Shown here in pieces: positions 30,465-40,708 of a DNA stretch of 64,000 nucleotides. The notes beneath the pieces are model-generated. The model saw only the letters and a program-made list of their open reading frames with translations. It searched no databases and was not told the DNA's origin. This DNA comes from Methylococcus mesophilus (GTDB lineage: Bacteria > Pseudomonadota > Gammaproteobacteria > Methylococcales > Methylococcaceae). The position numbers and the translations under genes were made by a program. The stretch covers positions 1,731,001 to 1,795,000 of the forward strand of contig NZ_CP110921.1 of the NCBI RefSeq assembly GCF_026247885.1, given 5' to 3'. Position 1 is the first letter of the stretch; each line of letters begins with the position of its first letter.

Positions 30465-31745
30465 TCAGACATTGAGCGCATTTGCTTCGATTCGGGCCAG
30501 ATACTCGGCGACCAGGAAAAAAGAACCGAAAACCAGAACGATGGATTCATTCTCGGCATTTCGATGCACCCTTGCAAACGCCTCGGCGGCGTCGGCAAAC
30601 CCCTGATGCACGCCTTCCACGCCGAGTCCGGCGAAAACCGGCATCAGGATGTCCGGCGTCGCCGCCCGCGGCAGTTGCAGGGGCGCGAGATACCAGTCGT
30701 CGACCAGATCGCGGATGCACCCGACCACGCCGCGGATGTCCTTGTCGCGCATCATGGCGAACACCGCGTGCACCGGGCGCTCCCGCTTGAACTCCCGCAG
30801 GAACTCCGCAAGCACGCGGACGGCATGGGGATTGTGAGCCACGTCGAGCAGCACGGTCGGCTCACCCTCCATTATCTGGAACCGGCCCGGCAGGTAAATG
30901 TTCGCCAGCCCCGACCGGACGGCCGCCTCCGGTACCGGGAACCGCGGCCTGATGGCCTCGATCACCTGCAACACCGCGGACATGTTGAAATACTGATGGT
31001 CGCCCCGCAGGCAGGGCTTGGGCAGCGCCGTATGGCTTTCGCCGCGTCCGTACCAAGTCCAGTCGTCGTCATCACGCCGGAAGAAAAATTCGCGCCCCTG
31101 CATCAGCAAGTCCGCACCGATATCCTCCGCGTATCGCAATACCGTGGCCGGAGCATCGGGATCGCCCAGGACGCAGGGTCGCCCTTCCCGAAAGATGCCG
31201 GCCTTCTCCTGTCCGATGGCCTCGCGGGTCAGGCCCAGCCATTCCTCATGGTCAATGCCGATGCTGGCGACCAGCGCGGCATCGGTGTCGACGATGTTGA
31301 CGGCATCGAGCCGCCCGCCGAGGCCGACCTCGAGGATCTGCACGTCGAGTTCGGCGCGGCGGAAGATGTCCAGCGCCGCCAGCGTGCCGAACTCGAAGAA
31401 ACTCAGCGTGGTGTCGCCGCGCACCGCTTCGATCCGTTCGAACGAAGCGCAGATGGCCGCGTCGTCGACCGGCATCCCGTCGATGCAGATGCGCTCGTTG
31501 TAGCGCAGGATGTGAGGCGAGGTGTAGGCGCCGACGCGGTAACCGGCCCGGCGCAGGATGGTATCCAGCGCCGCGACGCAGGAGCCCTTGCCGTTGGTGC
31601 CACCGACGGTGATGGTGAAGGGCCGGTCCTGGTCCGGATTGAACGCGCGGTAGACCCTGCGAACCCGCTCCAGGCCGAGATCGATGGCCTGAGGGTGGAG
31701 GGTCTCCTGCCAGGACAGCCACTCCCCGAGAGTCGAGAAGCGCAT
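30465..31745 (-). CDS. folC: Dihydrofolate synthase / folylpolyglutamate synthase
   Basis: Mur-ligase-type ATP-dependent ligase, 426 aa, adding glutamate to dihydropteroate and folates. P-loop in TVGGTNGKGSCVAALD (about 47-62) and YTSPHILRYNERI downstream; VLLDVAHNPHAV marks the C-terminal domain. Four bases after accD, eight before dedD. Confidence 0.96.
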   Translation of the reverse strand: MRFSTLGEWLSWQETLHPQAIDLGLERVRRVYRAFNPDQDRPFTITVGGTNGKGSCVAALDTILRRAGYRVGAYTSPHILRYNERICIDGMPVDDAAICASFERIEAVRGDTTLSFFEFGTLAALDIFRRAELDVQILEVGLGGRLDAVNIVDTDAALVASIGIDHEEWLGLTREAIGQEKAGIFREGRPCVLGDPDAPATVLRYAEDIGADLLMQGREFFFRRDDDDWTWYGRGESHTALPKPCLRGDHQYFNMSAVLQVIEAIRPRFPVPEAAVRSGLANIYLPGRFQIMEGEPTVLLDVAHNPHAVRVLAEFLREFKRERPVHAVFAMMRDKDIRGVVGCIRDLVDDWYLAPLQLPRAATPDILMPVFAGLGVEGVHQGFADAAEAFARVHRNAENESIVLVFGSFFLVAEYLARIEANALNV

Positions 31746-31748
31746 CGG

Positions 31749-32726
31749 CTATTCGGCTTCCGGGTCGTCCACCGGCAACGCGGAAAGATAATGGGCCAAA
31801 TCGGCATCGCTGCCGGCCTCCCCGATAACCGGAGACACAGCCTTCTGCACCGCTGGAGCGATCGTCCGGCCGTCGCGCGTCATAAGCCCCAGCAGGGCGG
31901 CGATGCGTTCGCGCAGGTCGCGGCGGTCGACGATCATGTCGACGGCACCGTGTTCGAGCAGGAACTCGCTGCGCTGAAACCCTTCCGGAAGCTTCTCCCG
32001 CACCGTCTGCTCGATCACTCGGGGGCCGGCGAAACCGATCAGGGCACCTGGTTCTGCAATGTTGATGTCGCCCAGCATGGCGAAGCTGGCCGAGACCCCG
32101 CCCATGGTCGGGTCGGTCAGGACGGAGACAAATGGAATCCTCGCCTTGGACAGCCGCCCCAGGGCGGCGCTGGTCTTGGCCATCTGGAACAGCGACAACA
32201 GCGATTCCTGCATGCGGGCGCCGCCGCTGGCGCTGAAAATCACGAATGGCACGCCATGCTCCAGGCTGTGGTTAACACCGCGCACGAAGCGTTCCCCGAC
32301 CACCGAGCCCATGGAGCCGCCCATGAACTCGAAATTGAAAGCGCCGGCCACGACCGGCAGGCCCAGCAGTTGGCCGGCCACCACGATCAGCGCGTCCTTT
32401 TCGCCGGTCGCCTTCTGCGCCTGCAGCAGACGGTCCTTGTACTTCTTGCTGTCCTTGAATTTCAGCGGGTCCTGAGGTGCCAGGCCATCGCCGATTTCCA
32501 GCCGATTGCCCGGATCGAGAAACAGGTGCAGGCGCTTGCGTGCGGAAATGCGCATATGGTGCGAGCACTTCGGACAGACCTCGAGATTGCGCTCGACTTC
32601 CGACTTGTACAGGATCGCATTGCAATTCGCGCACTTGCACCACAGCCCCTCGGGCACCGTGCTCTTGGTCGAAGCCTCGGTGCGGATCTTGGACGGAACG
32701 AGTTTATGGAACCAGCTCAAGGTCAT
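31749..32726 (-). CDS. accD: Acetyl-CoA carboxylase carboxyltransferase beta subunit
   Basis: Forms malonyl-CoA with AccA for fatty-acid synthesis. 325 aa; an N-terminal Zn ribbon CxxC...CxxC (CANC at about 31, CPKC at about 50) precedes the crotonase-like carboxyltransferase domain ([23 protein letters not shown]). Lies between trpA and folC, the usual arrangement in this operon. Confidence 0.97.
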   Translation of the reverse strand: MTLSWFHKLVPSKIRTEASTKSTVPEGLWCKCANCNAILYKSEVERNLEVCPKCSHHMRISARKRLHLFLDPGNRLEIGDGLAPQDPLKFKDSKKYKDRLLQAQKATGEKDALIVVAGQLLGLPVVAGAFNFEFMGGSMGSVVGERFVRGVNHSLEHGVPFVIFSASGGARMQESLLSLFQMAKTSAALGRLSKARIPFVSVLTDPTMGGVSASFAMLGDINIAEPGALIGFAGPRVIEQTVREKLPEGFQRSEFLLEHGAVDMIVDRRDLRERIAALLGLMTRDGRTIAPAVQKAVSPVIGEAGSDADLAHYLSALPVDDPEAE

Positions 32727-32740
32727 GATCTCTCCCGCAT

Positions 32741-33544
32741 TCAGGCATCCAGCGCCCGCCGCATGGCGGCGAGCAGGTCGACGATGTCCTTGCGCGCCTG
32801 TTCGGGCCGGTCCTGAGCCGCCGCGATCTTTTCCACCAGGGCACTGCCCACCACTACGGCATCGGCGAACCTGCCGATCGCCGCCGCGATCTCGGCGTTC
32901 TTGACGCCGAAACCGACCCCGACGGGCAGATCGGTCAGCGACTTGATGTGGGCGATCCTGGTTTCGACTTCGCCGAGGTCGAGGTGCGACGCCCCGGTCA
33001 CCCCCTTGAGGGACACATAGTACAGATAGCCGCGACCGAGCGCCGCCATCTGCCGAACCCGCGCATCAGAACTGTTGGGCGCCAGCAGGAAGATCGGATC
33101 GATTCCCGCCTGGTGCAGCATCGGCACGAATTCGCCCGCCTCTTCCGGCGGCATGTCGACGGTCAGCACGCCGTCGACGCCGGCCGTCTTGGCGCGGTCG
33201 GCGAAGGCTTGGTAACCCATGCATTCGACGGGATTGAGGTAGCCCATCAGCACGATGGGCGTTGCCTGGTCGGTGCGACGGAACTCAGCCACGAGATCCA
33301 GGGTCTTGCGCAGGCTCATGTGATGGACAAGCGCCCGCTCGCTGGCTTTCTGGATCACCGGGCCGTCGGCCATGGGATCGGAAAACGGCACGCCCAGCTC
33401 GATGATATCGGCCCCGGCTTCGACCATGGCGTGCATGACCGGCACGGTAAAGCCGGGTTCCGGGTCACCTGCGGTGATGAAGGGGATCAGAGCCTTGCGC
33501 CCGTCCTGGCGCAGCGCTTGGAAAGTCGAGGTCAGACGGCTCAC
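32741..33544 (-). CDS. trpA: Tryptophan synthase alpha subunit
   Basis: Cleaves indole-3-glycerol phosphate to indole, which is channelled to TrpB. 267 aa; catalytic Glu in [18 protein letters not shown], Asp in the [10 protein letters not shown] strand. Its ATG overlaps the trpB stop by four bases (ATGA), coupling synthesis of the two subunits. Confidence 0.97.
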   Translation of the reverse strand: MSRLTSTFQALRQDGRKALIPFITAGDPEPGFTVPVMHAMVEAGADIIELGVPFSDPMADGPVIQKASERALVHHMSLRKTLDLVAEFRRTDQATPIVLMGYLNPVECMGYQAFADRAKTAGVDGVLTVDMPPEEAGEFVPMLHQAGIDPIFLLAPNSSDARVRQMAALGRGYLYYVSLKGVTGASHLDLGEVETRIAHIKSLTDLPVGVGFGVKNAEIAAAIGRFADAVVVGSALVEKIAAAQDRPEQARKDIVDLLAAMRRALDA

Positions 33545-34752
33545 AGGACGATGCCCTCCCGGGTGGCGATGGTGTGGATGTCCTTGTCGCCGCGGCCGGA
33601 CAGGTTGACCAGGACGATCTTGTCGGAACTGAGGGTCGGCGCCAGCTTGAGGGCATAGGCCACGGCATGGCTGGATTCCAGCGCCGGGATGATGCCCTCC
33701 AGCCGGGTCAAGATATGGAACGCCTCGAGCGCCTCGGCGTCGGTGGCACTGACGTAGGTCGCGCGGCCGGAATCCTTGAGCCAGGCGTGTTCCGGGCCGA
33801 CGCCGGGATAATCCAGGCCTGCGGAAATGGAATGGGTCTCGATGATCTCGCCGTCCTCGTCTTCCATCAGATAAGTGCGGTTACCGTGCAGTACGCCGGG
33901 ACGACCGGCGCTCAACGGCGCCGAATGGCGGCCGGTCTCGATGCCGTCACCGGCCGCTTCGACCCCGTACATGGCGATATCGCGGTCGTCGACGAAGGGG
34001 TAGAACAGGCCGATGGCGTTGGAACCTCCACCCACGCAGGCGACCAGAGCATCCGGAAGGCGCCCGGCCAGTTCCAGCATCTGCCGGCGCGCCTCACGCC
34101 CGATCACGGCCTGGAAGTCGCGCACCATGGTGGGATAGGGATGGGGGCCCGCCACCGTGCCGATGATATAAAAGGTGTCATCGACGTTGGTCACCCAGTC
34201 GCGCATGGCTTCGTTCAGGGCGTCCTTAAGCGTCCGGGAGCCAGACTCGACTGCCACCACGGTGGCGCCGAGCAGTTTCATCCGGAATACGTTGAGCGCC
34301 TGGCGCTGGACGTCGACCGCGCCCATGTAGACGACGCATTCCATCCCCAGCCGGGCGGCCACGGTGGCGGTTGCCACGCCATGCTGGCCGGCGCCGGTTT
34401 CGGCGATCACCCGCCGCTTGCCCATGCGCTTGGCCAACAGTGCCTGGCCGACGGTGTTGTTGACCTTGTGCGCGCCGGTGTGATTAAGGTCTTCGCGCTT
34501 GAAGTAGATCTGCGCGCCGCCGAGTTCCCGGCTCAAGCGTTCGGCGTGGTAGATCGGCGACGGACGGCCGACGTAATGGTTCAGATCGTGATCCAGCTCG
34601 GCGAGGAACTCCGGGTCCTTCATGTAGCGATAGTAGGCGGCTCTCAGCTCCTCCAACGGACCCATCAGGGTCTCGGCGACGAAAATGCCGCCGTAGGGTC
34701 CGAAATGGCCGCGTTCGTCCGGCAGGTTATAGGGCTGAATCTCGTCTCGCAT
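33541..34752 (-). CDS. trpB: Tryptophan synthase beta subunit
   Basis: PLP enzyme condensing indole and serine. 403 aa from ATG 34752 ([18 protein letters not shown]); the frame extends upstream inside trpF without homology. PLP Lys in [10 protein letters not shown], phosphate loop [21 protein letters not shown]. It overlaps the trpF 3' end by 26 bp. Confidence 0.97.
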   Translation of the reverse strand: MRDEIQPYNLPDERGHFGPYGGIFVAETLMGPLEELRAAYYRYMKDPEFLAELDHDLNHYVGRPSPIYHAERLSRELGGAQIYFKREDLNHTGAHKVNNTVGQALLAKRMGKRRVIAETGAGQHGVATATVAARLGMECVVYMGAVDVQRQALNVFRMKLLGATVVAVESGSRTLKDALNEAMRDWVTNVDDTFYIIGTVAGPHPYPTMVRDFQAVIGREARRQMLELAGRLPDALVACVGGGSNAIGLFYPFVDDRDIAMYGVEAAGDGIETGRHSAPLSAGRPGVLHGNRTYLMEDEDGEIIETHSISAGLDYPGVGPEHAWLKDSGRATYVSATDAEALEAFHILTRLEGIIPALESSHAVAYALKLAPTLSSDKIVLVNLSGRGDKDIHTIATREGIVL

Positions 34753-35395
34753 AGTCAAAGTCGTATACCTCGCGTAAAAACGCCGCCATTTTGTCGTGGT
34801 CCTTGATTCCCTTCCGCTCACTTTCCACGCCGCTCGAAACATCGACCGCGTAAGGCCTCGCCGTCTCCAGGGCCTCTTTCACGTTGGCCGGGGTGAGCCC
34901 GCCCGCCAGGACCAGCGGCAGCGCACACCCAGCTTCCACCCTTCGCCAGTCGAAGCTCATGCCGGTTCCACCCTGCTCCCCCGGGTGGTAGGCATCCAGC
35001 AGCAGGCCGGCGGCCCCGGCGTACCGGCGCGCTTCGGTCCCGACGTCGACACCCGGCTTCATCCGGAGAGCCTTGATGTAGGGCCGGCCGAAGCCAGCGC
35101 AATACTCAGGGGATTCTTCGCCGTGAAACTGCAGCAGATCGATCCGTACGGAACCGCAGATTTCCCGAACCCGCTCCGGCTCGGCGTCCACGAACAGGCC
35201 CACCACCGTGACGAATGCCGGCACGGCCGAGGCAATAACCCGCGCCTGCGCGACACCCACGTTGCGCGGACTGGAACCATAGAACACCAGGCCCAGTGCA
35301 TCGGCGCCGAGAGCCACCGCGCAAGCTACGTCCTCGGCCTGCGTGAAACCGCAAATTTTAACCCGAGTTCGCCCGGAGGGATATGCCGACATCAT
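34727..35395 (-). CDS. trpF: Phosphoribosylanthranilate isomerase
   Basis: Third step of tryptophan synthesis after anthranilate. 222 aa TIM barrel with the catalytic Cys in [27 protein letters not shown] and [19 protein letters not shown] 35395 overlaps the truA stop by four bases; ATG 35392 is the adjacent alternative. Upstream trp genes (trpE, D, C, G) are elsewhere. Confidence 0.96.
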   Translation of the reverse strand: MMSAYPSGRTRVKICGFTQAEDVACAVALGADALGLVFYGSSPRNVGVAQARVIASAVPAFVTVVGLFVDAEPERVREICGSVRIDLLQFHGEESPEYCAGFGRPYIKALRMKPGVDVGTEARRYAGAAGLLLDAYHPGEQGGTGMSFDWRRVEAGCALPLVLAGGLTPANVKEALETARPYAVDVSSGVESERKGIKDHDKMAAFLREVYDFDYARRDSAL

Positions 35396-36207
35396 GATTC
35401 GTCATCCGGCTGATAGCGGCGGGCGTCCGCCGGCAGATGTTCGAAAGCGGGGTCGCGCGCCAGGCCGAATTCCTCCGGATAACACACACCGCCCAGGTAA
35501 AGCCCGTCCGGCGGCGCCGTGACCCCACCCTGGGCGCGGTCCCGCATGGACAGAAGCTCGCCAACCCAGGCCGGATCGTGCTTGCCCGCGCCCACCGCCA
35601 TCAGTACCCCGGCGATGTTGCGCACCATATGGTGCACAAAAGCGTTGGCGCCAATTTCCATGACCACCCTTTCGCCTGCCCGGCGCACGTGCAGGAAATG
35701 CACGCGGCGGAATGGGCTGCGGGACTGGCACTGCTGAGCCCGAAAGGATGAGAAATCATGTTCCCCGATCAGGTGGGCCGCTCCTTCCCGCATCTTCTCG
35801 ACGTCCAACGGCACGTGGCACCAAGTCAGCTGGCGGGGCCGCAAAGCGGAACGCATGGGGCGATTCAGTATCTCGTAGCGGTAATAGCGGGCGATGGCGC
35901 TCAACCGGGCGTGGAAATGGGGTTCGGTTTCCCGCACCCACAGGATCCGCACATCCTCCGGCAGCGCGGTATTGGCGCCAAGCAGCCAGGAGCGCTCGCT
36001 GCGCCGGCTTTCGGTATCGAAATGCACCACCTGCTCGATGGCATGGACGCCTGCATCGGTACGGCCCGCGCAGACGACCCGCACGGGAGCGTCGGCAACC
36101 CGGCTCAGCGCGTGCTCGACCACCGCCTGAATGGTGCGCTTGCCGTTCTGCCATTGCCAGCCGGCGAAGCCGCTACCGTCATATTCTATGCCTAGGGCGA
36201 TCCTCAT
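35392..36207 (-). CDS. truA: tRNA pseudouridine(38-40) synthase
   Basis: Modifies U38-U40 in the anticodon arm. 271 aa; catalytic Asp in CAGRTDAGVHA, followed by NTALPEDVRI and the F-HHMVRN-type motif (NAFVHHMVRNIAG). It is first in the minus-strand biosynthetic operon; a pair of DnaA boxes lies about 53-75 bases upstream of its start. Confidence 0.97.
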   Translation of the reverse strand: MRIALGIEYDGSGFAGWQWQNGKRTIQAVVEHALSRVADAPVRVVCAGRTDAGVHAIEQVVHFDTESRRSERSWLLGANTALPEDVRILWVRETEPHFHARLSAIARYYRYEILNRPMRSALRPRQLTWCHVPLDVEKMREGAAHLIGEHDFSSFRAQQCQSRSPFRRVHFLHVRRAGERVVMEIGANAFVHHMVRNIAGVLMAVGAGKHDPAWVGELLSMRDRAQGGVTAPPDGLYLGGVCYPEEFGLARDPAFEHLPADARRYQPDDES

Positions 36208-36259
36208 GTTCCGAGCCTGGGTCGGGGCGCGCTATCGTACCAGAAACGCCCCTGCCGGT

Positions 36260-36282
36260 TTATCCACAGATTCTGTGGATAA
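36260..36282. promoter_or_regulatory. Inverted pair of consensus DnaA boxes
   Basis: TTATCCACA (36260-36268) and its inverse TGTGGATAA (36274-36282) are both perfect matches to the DnaA box TTATNCACA. With the bases between them they form a perfect palindrome (11-bp arms, one central base). Site is 53 bases upstream of truA. A DnaA-responsive promoter or a titration site is possible. Confidence 0.6.
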
Positions 36283-36385
36283 TTCTGTGAACCCCCTGCA
36301 GACTGCCCGCGTAACACATTGATTTTAAAAAGCCCAGCCCAACCTGACAAAATCAAGACACCGCTTGTGCAGGCTCTTCGGGTGA

Positions 36386-36425
36386 GCCTGTATCGGCAAG
36401 GCGAAGGGGCTGTGCCGATACAGGC
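36386..36425 (-). terminator. Long hairpin downstream of the Cys-rich repeat gene
   Basis: Perfect 13-bp arms GCCTGTATCGGCA/TGCCGATACAGGC around a 14-base loop, 14 bases after the minus-strand stop at 36439. Placement fits a terminator, but no U tract follows, so mRNA-end stabilisation or a protein site is equally possible. Confidence 0.5.
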
Positions 36426-36438
36426 GGAATCGACCTTC

Positions 36439-36906
36439 TTATTTGATTTTGTTCAAACCCGTGTCTTGGATCGCCTGCTCACAACGCGAACTGACCTTGG
36501 CTTCGTTCTTTTCGAGGCAGGCCAACAGCCGACCTTCGCCGGGCTCGACGTTGGCGCAGTACTTGTCCAGATCGTCGTCGCACTCCGCAGCCACATAGCT
36601 CAAGGCATTGACTTCACGCTGAAGCTGAGCGGCAGCATCATAAATGGCGTATTCACAGCGCGTGGAAAGCTTGTCCTGGTAAGCGTAAAGACAAGCCAGT
36701 TGGCGTCCGTCGCCCGGCATCACGTCCTTGCAGAATTTTTCCAGTTCGGCCTTGCAGCCGGTCTTGAAAGTTGAAACCGGGTCTTCGGCCTGGGTCTGCT
36801 CGGCGGGCGCCGGAGCTTTAGTCTCAGCCTTCTTTGCCGCACAAGCGGGCTGCGTCATGAACGCCGCCAGCAGCAGGCCGGCGAACAGATATCGTGCACT
36901 GTACAT
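36439..36906 (-). CDS. Exported cysteine-rich repeat protein
   Basis: 155-aa protein from ATG 36906 with a signal peptide (YLFAGLLLAAFMTQPACA). The mature part has two repeats of the GLG1-type Cys-rich module: CKAELEKFCKDVMPGDGRQL followed by ACL...RC, then CDDDLDKYCANVEPGEGRLL followed by ACL...RC. The eight Cys pair by spacing. Bacterial members are periplasmic and uncharacterised. A frame extends far upstream without homology and is ignored. Confidence 0.85.
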   Translation of the reverse strand: MYSARYLFAGLLLAAFMTQPACAAKKAETKAPAPAEQTQAEDPVSTFKTGCKAELEKFCKDVMPGDGRQLACLYAYQDKLSTRCEYAIYDAAAQLQREVNALSYVAAECDDDLDKYCANVEPGEGRLLACLEKNEAKVSSRCEQAIQDTGLNKIK

Positions 36907-37204
36907 GAGATGTTCCTGATTGATGGGTAATGTGAGGAATCGCGCACCCCCTTGCCCGCAAGTTCCGACCCGAACCGGTCCTTCCGTTGGCGGCGCACGC
37001 CCGGCATTGTAGCCAGACGTCCCGGGAAAACCTATCCGGCTTGAGGAACGGCCATCGTCCGAGGCAGTAGGCCGCCGTTTTGCAAAACGAAGACGGCGGA
37101 CGGAAAATATCTGAGTGGAACACTCAACCATCCGAGCCATCTTCCGTTGCGGCCGCTCCTTACCAAAAAGGACAGGAGATCTCCTTCCGTACGCCCTCAA
37201 ACAC

Positions 37205-37888
37205 ATGAGCAACTCGTCCGAACCCGCGACCCGGTTGCTGAACCGAGGACTCGTCGTCGCGGGGATATTCCCTTTCCTCTCCTTAGCGCTGGGTGCCGTT
37301 ACCCACGGACTGGGCGCCAACCCCGTGGAGACCATTTCCCACAGCAGCGGCATTTGGACATTGAGGCTGTTGCTGTGCGCCCTTGCCATCACGCCTCTGG
37401 CCAAACTCCCCGGCGGACACTTTCTCAATCGCCTGCGTCGCACAGTTGCCCTGCTGGCTTTCTTCTACGCCTGCCTACATGTCTCGAGTTACCTGCTATT
37501 CGATCAGTTTTTCGACGCACGCGAAATCTGGCGGGACATTGCCAGGCGCCTCCCTGTTGCTGCCGGCATGACGAGCTTTCTGATAATGGTCCCCCTGGCC
37601 GCCACATCCAACCAGGCCATGATCCGTCGTCTCGGACGCGGCAACTGGCGCAGGCTGCACCGGTGGGCATACGCCGCCGCTGCGGCGGGCGTATTCCATT
37701 ATTTCTGGCTGGTAAAGCGGGATACATCGGGGCCGGCATTCTACGCCGCGATCCTGGGGATCCTGCTGTGCCTCCGACTGAACGATGCAACCCGACAGCG
37801 AGCCGGCCGCGGCGGGATCGACCATCCTTCCGCCGGTCCGCACCGTCCTCCAACGGCAGACTCTTCGGAGCCACAGCCAACGGATTAG
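37205..37888 (+). CDS. msrQ: MsrQ-like haem membrane subunit
   Basis: Ferric-reductase-like membrane protein, 227 aa from ATG 37205. MsrQ passes electrons to the periplasmic methionine-sulfoxide reductase MsrP. Five or six hydrophobic helices with haem-ligand His candidates in FFYACLHVSSYL, RRLHRWAYAAA and GVFHYFWLVK; the pattern LRRTVALLAFFYACLH is characteristic. No msrP gene is adjacent or elsewhere in the window, which is unusual since msrPQ is normally one operon. Confidence 0.85.
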   Translation: MSNSSEPATRLLNRGLVVAGIFPFLSLALGAVTHGLGANPVETISHSSGIWTLRLLLCALAITPLAKLPGGHFLNRLRRTVALLAFFYACLHVSSYLLFDQFFDAREIWRDIARRLPVAAGMTSFLIMVPLAATSNQAMIRRLGRGNWRRLHRWAYAAAAAGVFHYFWLVKRDTSGPAFYAAILGILLCLRLNDATRQRAGRGGIDHPSAGPHRPPTADSSEPQPTD

Positions 37889-38169
37889 CGCCGGAACCGG
37901 CTGCCAAAGAACACGTCCTCACTGGCGCATCATGTCAATTCCCTTGAGTTCTATTGAGTTACTCGACGCCGTCCATGTAACAAGTTAACTACCTAATGCA
38001 CATATCTGAAAAACAAAACCGCGCTATGTTTCTTGCCGTGGCCGGCGGTGGTTCCCCAGCCATATGAAATCTCAAGTTTCATGTCATGGAAACCAGTTGG
38101 CGGCGACCGGCGGCCCCCTTCAGTCGCCGGCCGCCGCCGCTTAGCTCCTCCGGCCCGGCGCTCCGGCCG

Positions 38170-38730
38170 TCAATGCTCCCCCACCTCCCTTGCGGCTTCG
38201 TTCCAAATCGGATTGTCCCGGTCCTGAGGATCGAGTTTGACCACGTCCACAGGGGAAATATGCCAGAACGAACGGTCGATCGTGCCCTCCTGATAATGAG
38301 CCTCTTTCCTTCCATGATAAAAGGGACACCACCAGTTCTCCACCAGCTTGACGAGATAGGCGTGCCATTCGAACAACCCGACACTGAACGGGCAATACCA
38401 CGTACAGTTAAGTATCCAAAACAATTTGGACTGGGTTGGGCTAAGCCTGTAGCCAGGCTGCATGACGATTTGGTTCGAGAGCTTATATCGGAAGCTGGCT
38501 CGATCCGGGAGAAAATCTTTCAAAGTCTTTATATTTTCAGCCCCCATCAGCCTCAGATGGAAATAACTGATGTAGGCGCTGATTACTACAAAAGGCAGCG
38601 TCAGAATCGGCAAATAAATCAGAAGCACTCCGAATACACGCTTCGCATACGAGATGTCATTATGGTTTTTCCCGATTACGACGCAGCTCCCGTCCACCCC
38701 CGACGGACCACAAGTTTCGCACTTTTTCAT
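38170..38730 (-). CDS. Cys/Trp-rich membrane protein, unknown
   Basis: 186 aa from ATG 38730, with GAGG six bases upstream; a longer frame adds 31 basic residues. An N-terminal CETC pair is followed by a strong hydrophobic stretch at about 35-60 and two similar Cys-aromatic motifs (TWYCPF and NWWCPFYHG). The polar C terminus ends DPQDRDNPIWNEA. I recognise no family. Base composition is lower in GC than the neighbours. Confidence 0.6.
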   Translation of the reverse strand: MKKCETCGPSGVDGSCVVIGKNHNDISYAKRVFGVLLIYLPILTLPFVVISAYISYFHLRLMGAENIKTLKDFLPDRASFRYKLSNQIVMQPGYRLSPTQSKLFWILNCTWYCPFSVGLFEWHAYLVKLVENWWCPFYHGRKEAHYQEGTIDRSFWHISPVDVVKLDPQDRDNPIWNEAAREVGEH

Positions 38731-39098
38731 TTTCAGCCTCAGCCAAAGCGTTCTAATTTTTATGAATGCGGCCCAGACATGCCTGAGACGCGGCCACATC
38801 CCCTCTGCTTTCGACGCCGGCAAGGACCTTTGCTGGCATCGCGGCGGAGAAACTATGAGGTCGAAAGCTCCGCGTCAAGCGGCATCGCGCCGCAGCGGCC
38901 CGGACTACCGGGATCGTGCACGAACGAGCCGCAGCAAACGCCATGGAGGGACAGCGCAACGATCGTACGGGTGCCGAATAGCCGCTGGCAAGTTCTTGAG
39001 CCGAGATGGCGAAGCATCAGGGGCGGAGCCTCCGTCCGGAACCCGCCCCCATTACGTGTCTGACCGGAGTGAAACAACCAGCCCGGCGATGAGAAGGG
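38731..39098. other. Non-coding stretch, no gene supported
   Basis: Short overlapping frames on both strands lack ribosome-binding sites and folded-protein character. No hairpin or repeat stands out. It marks the transition toward the accessory region. Confidence 0.4.
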
Positions 39099-39425
39099 CT
39101 ATTGCACGCCTTTCTTCAACGCATCGAGCAATTTGCTGCCGGAAGACGCGTCATCGCTGCCCACCAGTACCATCACGGTCATGTGATCGCCCATTCGAAT
39201 GCATTCAATCACTGCCAGGGTCTTGTCCGTCCAGGAACGGACGGAGTCGGCATCCTTACTGATCCGTCCTGTCGTCTGCGCGGAAATGAGCGACTCGCCC
39301 CGGCTCACGCACTCGGCTTGGCTCAGAACCGACTGCATATGGTCCCAGTACATGTTAGGGGTAGCCAATGCAGCTTGGGACACGCCCCACAGGGCGACCA
39401 GCATCAAAGAACATTTTGCAAACAT
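39099..39425 (-). CDS. Small exported protein, unknown
   Basis: 108 aa with a strong GAGGAGG site seven bases before ATG 39425 and a clear signal peptide (SLMLVALWGVSQAALA). The mature protein, about 87 residues, has two Cys and a helical Met-rich C terminus (IRMGDHMTVMVLVG). No family recognised. Last apparently intact gene before the decayed mobile DNA. Confidence 0.7.
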   Translation of the reverse strand: MFAKCSLMLVALWGVSQAALATPNMYWDHMQSVLSQAECVSRGESLISAQTTGRISKDADSVRSWTDKTLAVIECIRMGDHMTVMVLVGSDDASSGSKLLDALKKGVQ

Positions 39426-39705
39426 GGTCGGTCCTCCTCGTCTTCTATATCAAAAACGGGACCCGCTTCGGGAGCGTTTGCCGGATGAAGCGGAGACTGT
39501 CCTTGCAAGTTGCATATTACGGCAAGCATCACGAACTTGCCCAGAGGCCTATCGGGCAGTGACAGGATCGGACCGCTACCGGTGATTCCGGCCGCCTTCG
39601 CAGTCAGGCTTCGAAGGATTTACAGCCATCCAAAGTACCTGGCTTCAGGCTCGACAAGCTGCCGTCGGCACCCAGGGCGGTTCAATGCTGAAAAATTGAT
39701 GCAAT

Positions 39706-40160
39706 ATGTCGCGATTTTCAAAATGGCTCCCGTTCTCCGCCCTGAAACAAAGCCTGCTGGCCATCCCGGATCATCGCCGCGCCCCAGGGACGGCTGTTCG
39801 ACCTAACGCATCTGGCGCTGTTCGGCATCTTGGCGATCATGAGCGGCGCGACATCCTACCGGCGCATTCGTCAGGTCCTGCACACCCATCAGGCGGCTTT
39901 GAACGCGGCTTTCGGCTGCCGATGGCGCCGCGCGCTTGGCCGAAAGGGCGGATCGTACAGGGCCAGATCCTGATTGAGGAGGGGGCAAGAACCATGAAAT
40001 CCAGACGGCCCAGCGCCTCATCGAAACCTTAGGATCGAGCGGGCGGCTCTATACGCTCGAAGCCCTCCACCTTCAAAAAACGGTTGAAACCGTGCGCGCC
40101 ATCGGCAATAACCGCTTGGTGCGGCTGACTGACCAGAATCGTCATTACGAAAGCGCAGCC
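39706..40160 (+). pseudogene. ISAs1-family transposase remnant
   Basis: Fragments in different frames match the ISAs1 transposase: LKQSLLAIPDHRRAPG, then after a frameshift LFDLTHLALFGILAIMSGA and SYRRIRQVLHTHQAALNAAF. Farther on come GRLYTLEALHLQKTVE and NNRLVRLTDQN, the ISAs1 'DALH-Q-K' and 'K-NQ' regions. Most of the DDE domain is missing, so it is non-functional. Confidence 0.7.
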
Positions 40161-40708
40161 TCCTACATGGACACGCCAGGGAAAACTGGATGGACATCGA
40201 GCGGCTTGCGCACGCACCGCGGATTTCAACTTCTTGAGGATGCACCCGATCGCCATTCATTTGCTCATGACCCTTGCCCATAGTCGCGTCTTCGACGGCT
40301 TGCCCCTTCCGTGGCTGCCCTTGATGCTTTATACGATTGATTTGCGGGGCGATCATCGCCTCTCATCCTCTGCGACTGCCGCGGGCGGCGGCGAGCCGCG
40401 TCCATGAGCTGGAATATATCGAGTCCGCCCGCGCCAGGGCCATGCTGCCGGCGTTGTGGAACTCCAGGCGATCATCGAGAATGCGAACAAGTTGGACAAA
40501 GGGCCTTCGCACCATTTACCCGGCGAATTGGGTTCAGACCTTGCTGGCTCTGGCAGGAAGCGCATCGGCCTATACACTGCTGGATTATTTCCAGCTCGGC
40601 TGATCCATTTATTGTTCGATCCGATAAACACCGGATCACGGTCAAACCTTGACAGACCGCACCGCACGCGGGGCCGCCAGCCCCGATTTTTGACGAGAGG
40701 GGATCGCT
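40161..40708 (+). other. Decayed DNA, no intact gene
   Basis: Short plus-strand frames (for example one starting at 40337, and ELQAIIENANKLDKG at about 40457) read like fragments of phage or IS proteins broken by stops, but none can be assigned. A terminator-like hairpin closes the stretch. Confidence 0.35.
40669..40691 (+). terminator. Rho-independent terminator-like hairpin
   Basis: CGGGGC/GCCCCG arms around CGCCA, followed by ATTTTT. It lies 18 bases before the DUF1353 start, so would end the preceding decayed transcript. Confidence 0.55.

Noticed and set aside
30420-32816. 798-aa plus-strand open frame
   Set aside because: Antisense to folC and accD; shadow of GC-rich codon use.
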